40,688 nucleotides of DNA from Bacteroidota bacterium. Lineage in GTDB: Bacteria; Spirochaetota; Spirochaetia; JABMQR01. Positions 32,849 through 40,688 of the stretch are shown here, piece by piece. The stretch is taken from the NCBI GenBank assembly GCA_013202335.1, contig JABMQR010000268.1, positions 1 to 40,688 of the forward strand. The letters run 5' to 3'. The position numbers and the translations under genes are program-made. The notes under the pieces are model-generated. The model made no database searches and was not told where the DNA came from. It worked only from the letters and a program-made list of their open reading frames with translations. How positions within the stretch are numbered: the stretch's first letter is position 1; each line of letters begins with the position of its first letter.

Positions 32849-34945
32849 TTAAAGAATTTTTAAAACCTGAACAGCATTTGAGTGTGTTCGGGAGCCATGG
32901 CTCGGGAAAGTCGGATCTGAATTTGTCAAAGTATTTGTTCCATAATAGACAGCAACTTCAGATTCTTTTTCTGTATACCAGAACCCGGATTTTAACGATA
33001 CTACTCCCTTCGCGATTGCATAAGAGAGTTTCACGTTAACAATTACCGATCCGGTACTACTTTGTACCCTGACAACATCATTTTCCCCAATAAATCGATC
33101 CTCAGCGTCCTCAGCATGAATTTCCAATCTGTCATCCAAAAGAACTGCAAGAGATTTTACATTTGTATTTTGAGAATGTATTCTGAATTTTTCATGAGGT
33201 GTGATAAGAAACAGCGGATACTGCTCAGAAAGAATTTCCTTCCCAAGATGGGGAACCTCAGCCCCCCCTGCTAATAAATAGGTATCAGATACAAGTTCAA
33301 TTTTGCCGGACGGAGTAGACAGGGCATTCTTAACAGGATCATCAATAAAATCACTAAGCCCGAAAGACATCCTGCCTTCGCCTTCCCAAATCCCTCTCTT
33401 TCGAAACAACTCCGGATCATCAATCTCGCTCTCAGCAATAAAACTCTCAATCCACTCTTCAGAAGTTTTATTTCCTGAGAAAGTCTCTCCAAACCCCAAA
33501 GAATCCGCTAAAAGACATAATATCTCGAAATCATCCTTAGCCTGCCCTTCCGTTTCTACCACCTTAGGTGAATAGAGCAGCATTCCTGAGTTTGAGAAAC
33601 AAATATCAGTTCTCTCAGGGAACATTTTCACAGGGAAAACAATATCAGACCACTCACAAGTTGGCGTAAGGAAAAAATCATGAGAAATAATAAAATCAAC
33701 TCTCTGCAAAGCTTTCCTCACTTTAGTGCTGTCACTTGACTGAACAGCAAAATTCCCCCCAACATTATATAAAACTGAAATATCTGAGGGGTATCCCCCT
33801 TCTTTCCCTTTCAAAACAGCATCAGCCCACTCATAAACCGGTATACTAAACTTACTCCCGGCCGGGTTGCCAGGTACTTCAATTTTTCCGCACCTGGGGG
33901 TTTGAATATGGTTCCATTGCCCGGAACCAGTACTTCCCCCACTTTTACCAATATTTCCGGCAGCAAGCTGTAATGCAGTAAGAAAACGATTGGTATCCTC
34001 ACCGCCTAACGTTCTCTGAATTGAAAGTCCCGGCAGGACTGCAGCAGGTTGTGCACTGATAAACTTTTTATACAGCCTGAGTAATTGAGCTTCACTGATG
34101 CCGCACTGCTCCTCTGCCCAGGCCGGATCTTTCAGTTGTCCATCAATATCACCACAGACATACCGGGTAAGTTCCGAAAATCCAATACTGTACAAATTTA
34201 TTTGAGCTAAATCAATTCGATCATCCAAAATAAGGAGTCGTAGCAGAGCTGCAGCCAATGCATTATCAGAGCCGGGATAAATGGGTATCCATTCAGCACC
34301 ACACAAATCAACAGAAGCTGTTCGCCTGGGATCAATAACAATTACAGGAGTCCCTCTCTTTTTCAATTCCCGCAGAACAGCCTCTGTTTCACAACCAAAT
34401 CTGGTATCTGCAGGGTTAAATCCCCAAAGGATAACCAGCTCAGAATCCAAAAGGGTCCTGACATCAATACCAACATCATTTGTGCCAAATAAAAAGGGAT
34501 TAACAAAGCTGACAGCTTCACTGCTGTACGATCCACGGGTTTCTGTATATCCGCCAAAGAGAGCAAGAAATCTGGTTAACAGTCGGGCTGTGTTGTGCAG
34601 AGCCCCCCTGCAGGATCCTGAGCCTCCAATATTGAGTATTGATTCCGGGCCATAAGTACTCTTCGCCTCAGATAGTTTCGATGCAGCCAGGGTCAGCGCT
34701 TCACCCCACTCAGCTTCACGAAAGCTGCCGGTTCCTCTTTCCCCTACACGTATCAGAGGCTTTTTCAATCTATCCGGATGATAGAGAATTTCAGGCATGC
34801 GATACCCTTTTGCACACCCCTGCATATACTTTCCTTTAAGAGGGTTGTCAGTAACTTTTACAAGGCGTCCATTCTCAATATGGGCAGTTAATGGACATCC
34901 AGAACCACAATCTTTATTACATGATATCGGAAGAGTTGTTTTCAT
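32849..34945 (-). CDS. Molybdopterin oxidoreductase catalytic subunit, Ser-ligated (DMSO reductase family)
   Basis: This 698-residue protein is a bis-molybdopterin-guanine-dinucleotide enzyme. The N-terminus binds a [4Fe-4S] cluster through C9, C13, C17 and C44. At the molybdenum-ligand position is RGSYSSEA with S141, as in DMSO/TMAO-type enzymes, rather than cysteine or selenocysteine. VILWGFNPADTRFG, VIVIDPRRT and the C-terminal molydopterin-binding domain (LFLITPHEKFRIHSQNTN) are typical. No twin-arginine signal is present, so it should work in the cytoplasm. No Fe-S or membrane partner subunit is next to it, so the electron donor is unknown. It diverges from DUF1820 across a palindromic region, and converges with yhhQ. 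Confidence 0.92.
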   Translation of the reverse strand: MKTTLPISCNKDCGSGCPLTAHIENGRLVKVTDNPLKGKYMQGCAKGYRMPEILYHPDRLKKPLIRVGERGTGSFREAEWGEALTLAASKLSEAKSTYGPESILNIGGSGSCRGALHNTARLLTRFLALFGGYTETRGSYSSEAVSFVNPFLFGTNDVGIDVRTLLDSELVILWGFNPADTRFGCETEAVLRELKKRGTPVIVIDPRRTASVDLCGAEWIPIYPGSDNALAAALLRLLILDDRIDLAQINLYSIGFSELTRYVCGDIDGQLKDPAWAEEQCGISEAQLLRLYKKFISAQPAAVLPGLSIQRTLGGEDTNRFLTALQLAAGNIGKSGGSTGSGQWNHIQTPRCGKIEVPGNPAGSKFSIPVYEWADAVLKGKEGGYPSDISVLYNVGGNFAVQSSDSTKVRKALQRVDFIISHDFFLTPTCEWSDIVFPVKMFPERTDICFSNSGMLLYSPKVVETEGQAKDDFEILCLLADSLGFGETFSGNKTSEEWIESFIAESEIDDPELFRKRGIWEGEGRMSFGLSDFIDDPVKNALSTPSGKIELVSDTYLLAGGAEVPHLGKEILSEQYPLFLITPHEKFRIHSQNTNVKSLAVLLDDRLEIHAEDAEDRFIGENDVVRVQSSTGSVIVNVKLSYAIAKGVVSLKSGFWYTEKESEVAVYYGTNTLTNSDPTFPSHGSRTHSNAVQVLKIL

Positions 34946-34953
34946 AGGTAATT

Positions 34954-34985
34954 AGTATATACTGAATACTGTACTTATTCAGTAT
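34954..34985. promoter_or_regulatory. Palindromic operator candidate between two divergent genes
   Basis: The 10-bp arms ATACTGAATA (34959-34968) and TATTCAGTAT (34976-34985) are exact reverse complements around seven bases. A second 10-bp palindrome AGTATATACT (34954-34963) overlaps it, and the word ATACTG occurs at 34959 and 34966 with its complement at 34980. The site spans the likely promoter of the molybdopterin gene on the minus strand and lies just before the DUF1820 promoter. Confidence 0.65.
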
Positions 34986-34993
34986 TTTTCTGG

Positions 34994-35027
34994 TATAATT
35001 CCCCCTTTAATTGATCGATTTTGGAGG
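34994..35027 (+). promoter_or_regulatory. Extended -10 promoter and strong ribosome binding site of the DUF1820 gene
   Basis: TATAAT at 34994-34999 is preceded by TGG, giving an extended -10 element. A GGAGG ribosome binding site at 35023-35027 stands six bases before a TTG. This decides the TTG at 35034 as the real start. Confidence 0.75.
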
Positions 35028-35033
35028 CAAATA

Positions 35034-35342
35034 TTGTCACTGTACCGAGTTCATTTTATCTGGAAAAATAAAGAAGTTACACTCAGCGCCGGGAAACTTG
35101 ATATGACCCATCCCTATTTTGTTTCTATTAAAGATATTATTCTTCCAAAAGCCAGTTCGCTTATAATTGATCCGAACAGAGAAAATTTCGAAAAAACCTT
35201 TGGAAGAGCAAATCATCTTATGATTCCCTTCCAGTCTGTTTCCCTTATTGAAGAACTGGATAAAGAAGCGGCAGAAAAAGAGTCAAAAGTTGCCTCTTTC
35301 TCAATCGTCGAAATAGAGAGAAGTAAATCCCGGAATGAGTAA
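35034..35342 (+). CDS. DUF1820 family protein, TTG start
   Basis: This 102-residue cytoplasmic protein matches the DUF1820 pattern: LYRVHFIWKNK at the start, then HPYFVSIKDIILP, SLIIDPNRENFEKTFG and MIPFQSVSLIEELDKE. The family is of unknown function and is found mainly in Proteobacteria and Spirochaetes. The TTG start is fixed by a GGAGG site. The last eight bases overlap the start of a decayed SGNH hydrolase gene, an overlap typical of genes once translated together. Confidence 0.8.
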   Translation: MSLYRVHFIWKNKEVTLSAGKLDMTHPYFVSIKDIILPKASSLIIDPNRENFEKTFGRANHLMIPFQSVSLIEELDKEAAEKESKVASFSIVEIERSKSRNE

Positions 35343-35740
35343 CAATTCGATAGTGGCTTTTTTTGGGAACAGCCTGACAGCCGGCAATATGGCTTAACAC
35401 CAGAAAAAGAGAGATAAACGCCGCAATAAGAAACATATGCATTTCAACCGGTATATTCTGTATTGATACTGAACCGGAATTAGAACAGATAATTGCTAAT
35501 ACACCCACTAAGACTGAATTTAATCATTACTTCTTCCCAACTTCGGAGTCCCCTGATCTTTTTAATACCGATGCAGATTTTATTGCGGGAAATCCTGATA
35601 ATGCTGATTTCCTCAGTAATAAGCGGGGATTGGCAGTCACCGTTGACGGCCTGCACCTAAACAGCAGCGGCGCAGCGGCAGCAGCAAAGAAAATTAATGA
35701 GTTTCTTACCAAAATTCTACAGAATCATCAGGCAAATTAA
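35335..35740 (+). pseudogene. Decayed SGNH/GDSL-type esterase
   Basis: The ATG at 35335 opens SNNSIVAFFGNSLTAGN, which ends at 35397. FFGNSLTAG is block I of the SGNH family (normally GDSLTAG). In another frame the following DNA reads YGLTPEKE, which is the expected continuation, so a frameshift near 35387 is likely. In a third frame, up to the stop at 35740, the DNA encodes VDGLHLNSSGAAAAAKK, the block V with the catalytic Asp and His. The middle of the enzyme, blocks II to IV with the catalytic Asn and Gly, cannot be found. About 405 bases remain of an expected ~600-700, so the gene is broken by at least one frameshift and an internal loss. It once overlapped the DUF1820 gene, and an insertion element lies 19 bases downstream. 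Confidence 0.75.
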
Positions 35741-35758
35741 AATCAACTAAATTAAAAT

Positions 35759-36312
35759 ATTGTCCCAGTCGATGGTAGAATTATCTTGACCGCAATCTAA
35801 AATGGATTTATCCTTATTTTATGAAAGAGTTTCCAGTAATAAGTGAATTCTATAAAATCTTTCCTAAAAAAGAGGATTGTATACGTTTTATAGAAAAAAT
35901 ACGGTGGCGAAACAAACCTGTTTGTCCACATTGCAATTCCCATCGAATAACACCTATGAAAAAAGAGTTCAGGTATCACTGTAATACGTGTAACATCTCA
36001 TTTTCTGTTACTGTAAAGACCCTCTTTCATAATACAAGAATTCCATTGCAAAAATGGTTTGCAGCCATCGAGATATTCATTCGAAATGAAAAACTCATAA
36101 GCGTTCGAAAACTAGCCGAAGTTATAGAGGTTAACAAGGATACAGCCTGGACCATGATATCAAGACTAAAGCTGGCAAGTGTTGAATATGGTGGCCTTAT
36201 TGCAGACCTTATTGCAGGACTTATTGAATCCGATGAACTATATGTAGAAGAGGGAGCTAAAAAAAAGTAACTCATTTTTTTTTACACTGCTTCTACCGCA
36301 GAGCGGGACAAT
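35759..36312 (+). mobile_element. Internally deleted IS1595-type insertion element with both ends
   Basis: The left end ATTGTCCCAGTC (35759-35770) matches the right end GAGCGGGACAAT (36301-36312) as an inverted repeat: eight perfect bases plus two more of the next four. Between them is the N-terminal half of an IS1595-type transposase. The element spans about 554 bases, roughly half a normal copy, so it is a non-autonomous derivative. No clear target-site duplication is visible, which fits an old insertion. Confidence 0.7.
35821..36270 (+). pseudogene. Truncated IS1595-family transposase
   Basis: The open frame encodes 149 residues against the usual 280-320. Residues 34-60 are a zinc ribbon with CPHC and CNTC pairs, followed by FSVTVKTLFHNTRIPLQKWF, a signature of the IS1595/ISXO2 transposases. 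A helix-turn-helix-like SVRKLAEVIEVNKDTAW comes next. The frame stops just after DELYVEEGAKKK, at the start of the DDE catalytic domain, whose remaining acidic residues are missing. A run of eight A precedes the stop, where a frameshift or deletion join may lie. It cannot catalyse transposition by itself. Confidence 0.85.
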
Positions 36313-36331
36313 TGTTAAGGATGCACACTCT

Positions 36332-39300
36332 ATGAAATCAGATACAAAAAAGATTATTGGAATTGATACTGGTTCTGTTACTCTTTCTGTTGTCGAGATG
36401 GATTTTTTTGGAAATATCATCAATCAACATTATATACACCACCAGGGTAAACCTACAGAAATCCTCAGGAACATCCTGTTTAAAATCGATTACACCAATG
36501 TAGCAGGGATAGCAAGAACCTCTGGAGTTCCGAATATCTATAAGGGAGCTGTTGAGTATGATACCCGAATCGCGATTATTCAGGGCGTGAAGCTGTTTTA
36601 TTCCAATTTCCGTTCCATTCTTAATGTAGGGGGTGAAAAATTTTCATTGATAGAGTTTGATGAAAACGGAAATTACAAAAACTTACGGTCCAACACCTCC
36701 TGTGCTGCCGGAACAGGGGGATTCCTTGATCAGCAGGCTAATAGATTGAATCTTGCTGATAGTGCAGAACTGAGCGATAAAGCCCTGTCTAACACCAGTG
36801 ATATCCCCAAAATTGCTTCAAGATGTTCAGTTTTTGCGAAAACAGATATTATTCACAGTCAACAGGAGGGCTACTCTCTTGAGGAAATTTGCGATGGCCT
36901 CTGTCTTGGACTGGCAAACAATATTGCAGATACTATTATTGATGAAGAAACTGAATTAAGTCCTATGATCTTTGCCGGAGGTGTGGCAAAAAATACTGCG
37001 GTTGTCAGACATCTTGAAAAAACTTTTGGCCACAAGATTGAAGTACATGAATATGCGCATCTCTACGGTGCTATTGGTGCGGGTCTTCTTCTTCTCGAGA
37101 GTAAACCTTCAAATAAAGAGGTTTTTTCAGCTGATTTAATTCACCCTGACAGTAATCTGGAAAAGGAATATTACTATGATCCACTTGAATTAAAATTAAC
37201 TGACTATCCTGATTTTAACGGACTCCTGCATTATGATTATGTCATGCCAGAAACCATCTCTGATGTAGAAGTAGATGTGTATCAGGAGCTGAAACCGGGA
37301 AGCACTATGAAAGTCTTTCTGGGAATTGATGTAGGTTCCACTTCAACCAAAGCCATAATAATTGATTCTGAGTATACAGCAGTTGCCGGATTTTATACAC
37401 GTACTGCCGGAAGACCAATCGTTGCAGTTCAGGCGATTTTTGAAGCTTGCTGCTTGCTTCTTGCATCCAGAAAAGTTGTTTTTAATTATGCAGCAGTAGG
37501 CAGTACCGGATCAGGTCGTAAATTTATTGGAAAACTTATTGGAGCTGATACTATTTTGAATGAGATTTCAGCACATGCCAGAGCAGCTGTCGATCTTGAT
37601 CCGGATATTGATACCATAATTGAGATAGGCGGACAGGATGCAAAGTTCACCACTTTAAGAAAAGGTATGGTAACTTTTTCACAAATGAACACAGTCTGTG
37701 CAGCGGGAACAGGAAGTTTTATAGAAGAACAGGCTCATAAGCTGGGTGTTTCACTTTCAGATTATGCTTCACTCGCAGCGGGTGCCAGAGCACCGTTAGC
37801 AAGTGACAGGTGTACAGTTTTTATGGAAAGAGATATCAACCACTATTTAAACAAAAATTACAAAGTAAGTGAAATCCTTGCTGCAGTACTCTTTTCTGTT
37901 CGCGAAAACTATCTCCAAAAAGTAGCTTCAGAAGGAAATATTGGTAAGAGAATATTTTTTCAAGGAGCCACAGCAAAAAACAAAGCCCTTGTAGCTGCCT
38001 TTGAACAAAAACTAAATATACCAATATACGTCTCTAAATACTGTCATCTTACCGGTGCATTAGGAGCAGCCATTACTTCCGCTGAAGAAATGACCGGAGA
38101 ATCAGTATTTCGGGGAATGGATATTTACAGGGAAAATATTTCTGTTCGTTCTGAAATCTGTGATCTGTGCTTAAATCACTGCAGGATACGTATAGCTTCT
38201 GTTAAGCATGAGGAAGTAGCATATGGATTTCTTTGCGGCAGAGATTATCAAACCAAACAATATATTAAAATAAAAACGACACCCTCACTGTTAGAAGTCA
38301 GAAAGAGAGTACTTGCCCCGCTTACTTTAACAAAATTATCAGACTCAAAAATGCCTGTTATCGGAATTCCATCAGGACTGCAAATTTTTGAGGAAACCGA
38401 CTTATGGAAGAAATTCTTTCACACGCTTGGCATCAGAACCATCACAAGCGAATCACAGATCTCCCTAATCCCCCGCGGAAAAAAACTGGCAGGGGCAGAA
38501 TTCTGTGCTCCTATGGCTGCATTTTATGGACATGTTGATAATCTTGCAGGAAAATGTGATTGTATATTTCTCCCTATCCATTTATCTGGCCGTAAAGATG
38601 AAAATCATCCGGCAAGATTTAAAAAATTCTGCTATTATACACAGTTTAGTTCAACCTTAACCGCTGGAATGGAGCTGAATGGGGTTAAAATAAAGAGTTT
38701 CCGTCCTCTCATTAATCACAGAGCAAACCTACTGACAACAAAATACGAACTTCTAAAAGCCCTTAATCAGTTAATTCATGGAAAATATAATTTTCTCGAT
38801 GTATCAAGGGCCTATGACGGGGCTTTGGAATACTATCGAACTACCAAGTCAAAATTTAAAGAAATTTTTTCCTACCCGCAAATGGGAGAGGTAAAAGTAT
38901 TACTTTTAGGCAGACCTTATACCGTACTTTCAGAATCTATGAATAAAAATATTCCAGAAATTTTTTCTTCGCTCGAAATTGAAACCTTTTTCACTGATTC
39001 CCTGCCCTTATATGAACCCTCTCAATCGGTTCATAAGCTGCTGGACCAGATCCATTGGGCATATCCGGCGTCAATCCTGTCAGCTGCAGAATTCTGTGCC
39101 CGGACAGAGGGATTATATCCCGTTTTTGTTACTTCCTTTAAATGCTCTCCGGACTCCTTTACTCTTGAATATTTTAAAAGAATTATGGATAAACAGGAAA
39201 AACCTTATCTTATACTTCAAATTGACGACCATGATTCGAATGTGGGATATGAAACAAGAATAGAGGCGGGAGTAAGATCCTTCCGAAATCATCTTAAATT

Positions 39301-40573
39301 GGGAATGACCGGTGTCAATAAAACGGGAAATCTGCCAGTTACTCCGGTAATTGAAACCTCCTTGAAAGGGAAAACAGTTCTTCTTCCTAACTGGGACTCC
39401 TATGTACTCCCACTGATTGCTGCAAATCTGCAATATGTGGGAATAGATGCACGGGTTCTGGAAGAAACCCCGCAATTAATATCATCCAGCATGAAAACGA
39501 ATAGCGGACAGTGCATTCCAGTTAATGCGGTAACTACTGAATATATCGAATATATTAAAAAGTATAATCTTAAACCTGAAGATACGATCCTCTGGATGAT
39601 CAAATCGGACTGGGCCTGCAATATAACCATGTATCCCTCTTTTATAAAAAGTCTTATCGAAAAGGAATGGGTAAATATGTCAAACGCTGGTGTGTATGCC
39701 GGTGAATTAACTATGGTTGAAATCAGTCCGATAGTTACAGTAAAAACATATTTCGCCTACATGTTTGGTGGGAATCTAAAAAAAATCAGCTGTATGATTC
39801 GCCCGTATGAGCTGGAAAAAGACAAAACTAACAGAATAGTTGCAGAGTCCATGATTATTTTCAAAAACGCTTTTTTAGGAGAATTAACATATCTTGATGC
39901 AGTAAAACAGGTTATTGAAAAACTTGATACCATTCAGTATAAGAAAACTGTTAAACCAAAAGTAGCTATTTTTGGAGATCTGTATGTCAGAGATAATGAA
40001 GTCATGAATCAAAATCTTGTTAGCTGTATTGAAGCCGCCGGCGGAGAAGTTCTTATCACACCGTATAATGATTATGCAAAAATTATCATGGGAGCAGCTA
40101 CAAAAAGATGGAGGAAAGAGCTGAAACTCTCGGATTTTGTTATTTTCAAATCACTTATGGCTGCGATGGAACTTCTTGAAGGTCGTTATCACAGCTATCT
40201 TGGAAAATATATTGGGAAACCGTTGAGTTCTAAAAACCCCATAGCAGAAAAAGAGCTCGCTCAATTTAATATTAGAATTGAGCAGGCTGGTGAAAGTTAT
40301 GAAAACATTCTAAAAATATTTCGTATTCTAAAAGATCATCCTGATGTAGCACTGTTCATACAGACAAATCCGGCTTTTTGCTGTCCCTCATTAGTAACTG
40401 AAGCTATGAGTAAAAAAATAGAAGAGCTGACGGGAGTCCCTGTTCTGACTATCACCTACGATGGAACCGAATCACCAAAGAATGATATTATTATTCCATA
40501 TCTAAGGTTTGCTAAAAACTCCACTAAGGAAGACCATATTGCAAAATCAAGAAATTCAGTTTTAGAATGCTGA
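36332..40573 (+). CDS. Giant acyl-CoA dehydratase/reductase activase (two BcrAD/BadFG ATPase domains)
   Basis: This 1413-residue protein is an ATP-driven activase of the class that energises 2-hydroxyacyl-CoA dehydratases and benzoyl-CoA reductases. The first ASKHA domain (~1-255) has IGIDTGSVT, SCAAGTGGFLDQQ and ASRCSVFAKTDI. The second (~326-590) has LGIDVGSTSTK, IGGQDAKF, VCAAGTGSFIEEQ and SDRCTVFMERD. The two cysteines per domain fit the [4Fe-4S] cluster held between activase subunits. A DUF2229-type domain follows (~675-900, with LAGAEFCAPMAAFYGH), then a C-terminal HgdB-like region (VLLLGRPY, CIPVNAVTTEY and CCPSLVTEAM). No dehydratase subunit is nearby. The ATG has a weak site (AAGGA), and an IS remnant lies directly upstream. 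Two activases fused to a target-like part suggest a self-contained electron pump, but its substrate is unknown. Confidence 0.92.
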   Translation: MKSDTKKIIGIDTGSVTLSVVEMDFFGNIINQHYIHHQGKPTEILRNILFKIDYTNVAGIARTSGVPNIYKGAVEYDTRIAIIQGVKLFYSNFRSILNVGGEKFSLIEFDENGNYKNLRSNTSCAAGTGGFLDQQANRLNLADSAELSDKALSNTSDIPKIASRCSVFAKTDIIHSQQEGYSLEEICDGLCLGLANNIADTIIDEETELSPMIFAGGVAKNTAVVRHLEKTFGHKIEVHEYAHLYGAIGAGLLLLESKPSNKEVFSADLIHPDSNLEKEYYYDPLELKLTDYPDFNGLLHYDYVMPETISDVEVDVYQELKPGSTMKVFLGIDVGSTSTKAIIIDSEYTAVAGFYTRTAGRPIVAVQAIFEACCLLLASRKVVFNYAAVGSTGSGRKFIGKLIGADTILNEISAHARAAVDLDPDIDTIIEIGGQDAKFTTLRKGMVTFSQMNTVCAAGTGSFIEEQAHKLGVSLSDYASLAAGARAPLASDRCTVFMERDINHYLNKNYKVSEILAAVLFSVRENYLQKVASEGNIGKRIFFQGATAKNKALVAAFEQKLNIPIYVSKYCHLTGALGAAITSAEEMTGESVFRGMDIYRENISVRSEICDLCLNHCRIRIASVKHEEVAYGFLCGRDYQTKQYIKIKTTPSLLEVRKRVLAPLTLTKLSDSKMPVIGIPSGLQIFEETDLWKKFFHTLGIRTITSESQISLIPRGKKLAGAEFCAPMAAFYGHVDNLAGKCDCIFLPIHLSGRKDENHPARFKKFCYYTQFSSTLTAGMELNGVKIKSFRPLINHRANLLTTKYELLKALNQLIHGKYNFLDVSRAYDGALEYYRTTKSKFKEIFSYPQMGEVKVLLLGRPYTVLSESMNKNIPEIFSSLEIETFFTDSLPLYEPSQSVHKLLDQIHWAYPASILSAAEFCARTEGLYPVFVTSFKCSPDSFTLEYFKRIMDKQEKPYLILQIDDHDSNVGYETRIEAGVRSFRNHLKLGMTGVNKTGNLPVTPVIETSLKGKTVLLPNWDSYVLPLIAANLQYVGIDARVLEETPQLISSSMKTNSGQCIPVNAVTTEYIEYIKKYNLKPEDTILWMIKSDWACNITMYPSFIKSLIEKEWVNMSNAGVYAGELTMVEISPIVTVKTYFAYMFGGNLKKISCMIRPYELEKDKTNRIVAESMIIFKNAFLGELTYLDAVKQVIEKLDTIQYKKTVKPKVAIFGDLYVRDNEVMNQNLVSCIEAAGGEVLITPYNDYAKIIMGAATKRWRKELKLSDFVIFKSLMAAMELLEGRYHSYLGKYIGKPLSSKNPIAEKELAQFNIRIEQAGESYENILKIFRILKDHPDVALFIQTNPAFCCPSLVTEAMSKKIEELTGVPVLTITYDGTESPKNDIIIPYLRFAKNSTKEDHIAKSRNSVLEC

Positions 40574-40688
40574 ATGTATCCGAATCGGCACAGATTAGGA
40601 AATGCTTCGAAAGGCTTTAAGAAAAATAGACTGATGGAATAAAAAAGATAGTGTCCACCACCGTGGATATGAATAATAAGCCTTAAGA
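40574..40688. other. Downstream tail with no supported gene
   Basis: The activase stop is followed directly by an ATG opening a 22-codon frame to 40642. Its product would be small and basic with no resemblance to a known family, so it is not called. A short dyad TCCAC/GTGGA lies at ~40654-40667 without a T run. The window ends before any further gene can be seen. Confidence 0.4.

Noticed and set aside
35245..35712. Two minus-strand frames (87 and 61 codons) over the decayed esterase
   Set aside because: They are shadows of the esterase remnants, which show recognisable blocks on the plus strand.
40574..40642. A 22-codon basic frame starting right after the activase stop
   Set aside because: It is too short, has no ribosome binding site of its own, and no similarity; it may be chance.
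1..40688. CRISPR arrays, prophage modules, toxin-antitoxin pairs and defence islands
   Set aside because: No regularly spaced repeats, phage structural genes or paired small toxin/antitoxin genes were seen on either strand.

Overview
The window looks like a low-GC, Gram-negative, anaerobic bacterium, most likely a spirochaete of the Spirochaeta/Treponema type. This assignment is inference. It rests on outer-membrane barrels with signal peptides, a split two-subunit glycine decarboxylase, a PlsC-like acyltransferase and a dihydroorotate-dehydrogenase-like protein of the kind found in Spirochaetes and Bacteroidetes, a C_GCAxxG_C_C protein, and a giant BcrAD/BadFG-type activase. No rRNA, CRISPR array, prophage or plasmid module was seen.

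Layout. 1-5.8 kb: a cut SDR-type reductase, a small parvulin isomerase, an aldose epimerase, a CYTH phosphatase/cyclase-like protein with a membrane protein, an MFS transporter, a tRNA-Met(CAT) with a strong terminator, and a small secreted protein. 5.8-8.7 kb: a 450-base non-coding stretch with several dyads, an HD-domain phosphohydrolase, TtcA-like tRNA thiolase and DUF503. 8.7-15.7 kb: two tandem outer-membrane proteins that look like paralogues of each other (the second has a FecR-like domain and a long Glu/Pro/Ile linker added in front), endonuclease-type MutL, and a lipoprotein. 15.7-18 kb: an acyltransferase and a dihydroorotate-dehydrogenase-like flavoprotein, then a 168-bp element with long inverted ends.

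18.2-25.1 kb (minus strand) is one tightly packed serine/glycine operon, serA-serC-lrp/asnC-gcvT-gcvH-gcvPA-gcvPB, read from a near-consensus promoter. It converts 3-phosphoglycerate towards serine and cleaves or makes glycine, with an Lrp-type regulator encoded inside. The L protein gene is not in the window. 25.2-29.5 kb: rpsU, which appears to use an AUA start codon behind an extended Shine-Dalgarno sequence, then an overlapping set reading C_GCAxxG protein-recO-thpR-recJ. 29.6-35 kb: a DUF4105 membrane protein, carbamate kinase, a queuosine-precursor transporter, and a stand-alone molybdopterin oxidoreductase with a serine at the molybdenum-ligand position.

35-40.7 kb: DUF1820, a decayed SGNH/GDSL hydrolase, an internally deleted IS1595-type element that keeps both ends, and a 1413-residue double-ATPase activase of the 2-hydroxyacyl-CoA dehydratase/benzoyl-CoA reductase class. 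Start codons were moved inward from the longest open frame wherever family alignment, a signal peptide or a ribosome binding site argued for it.
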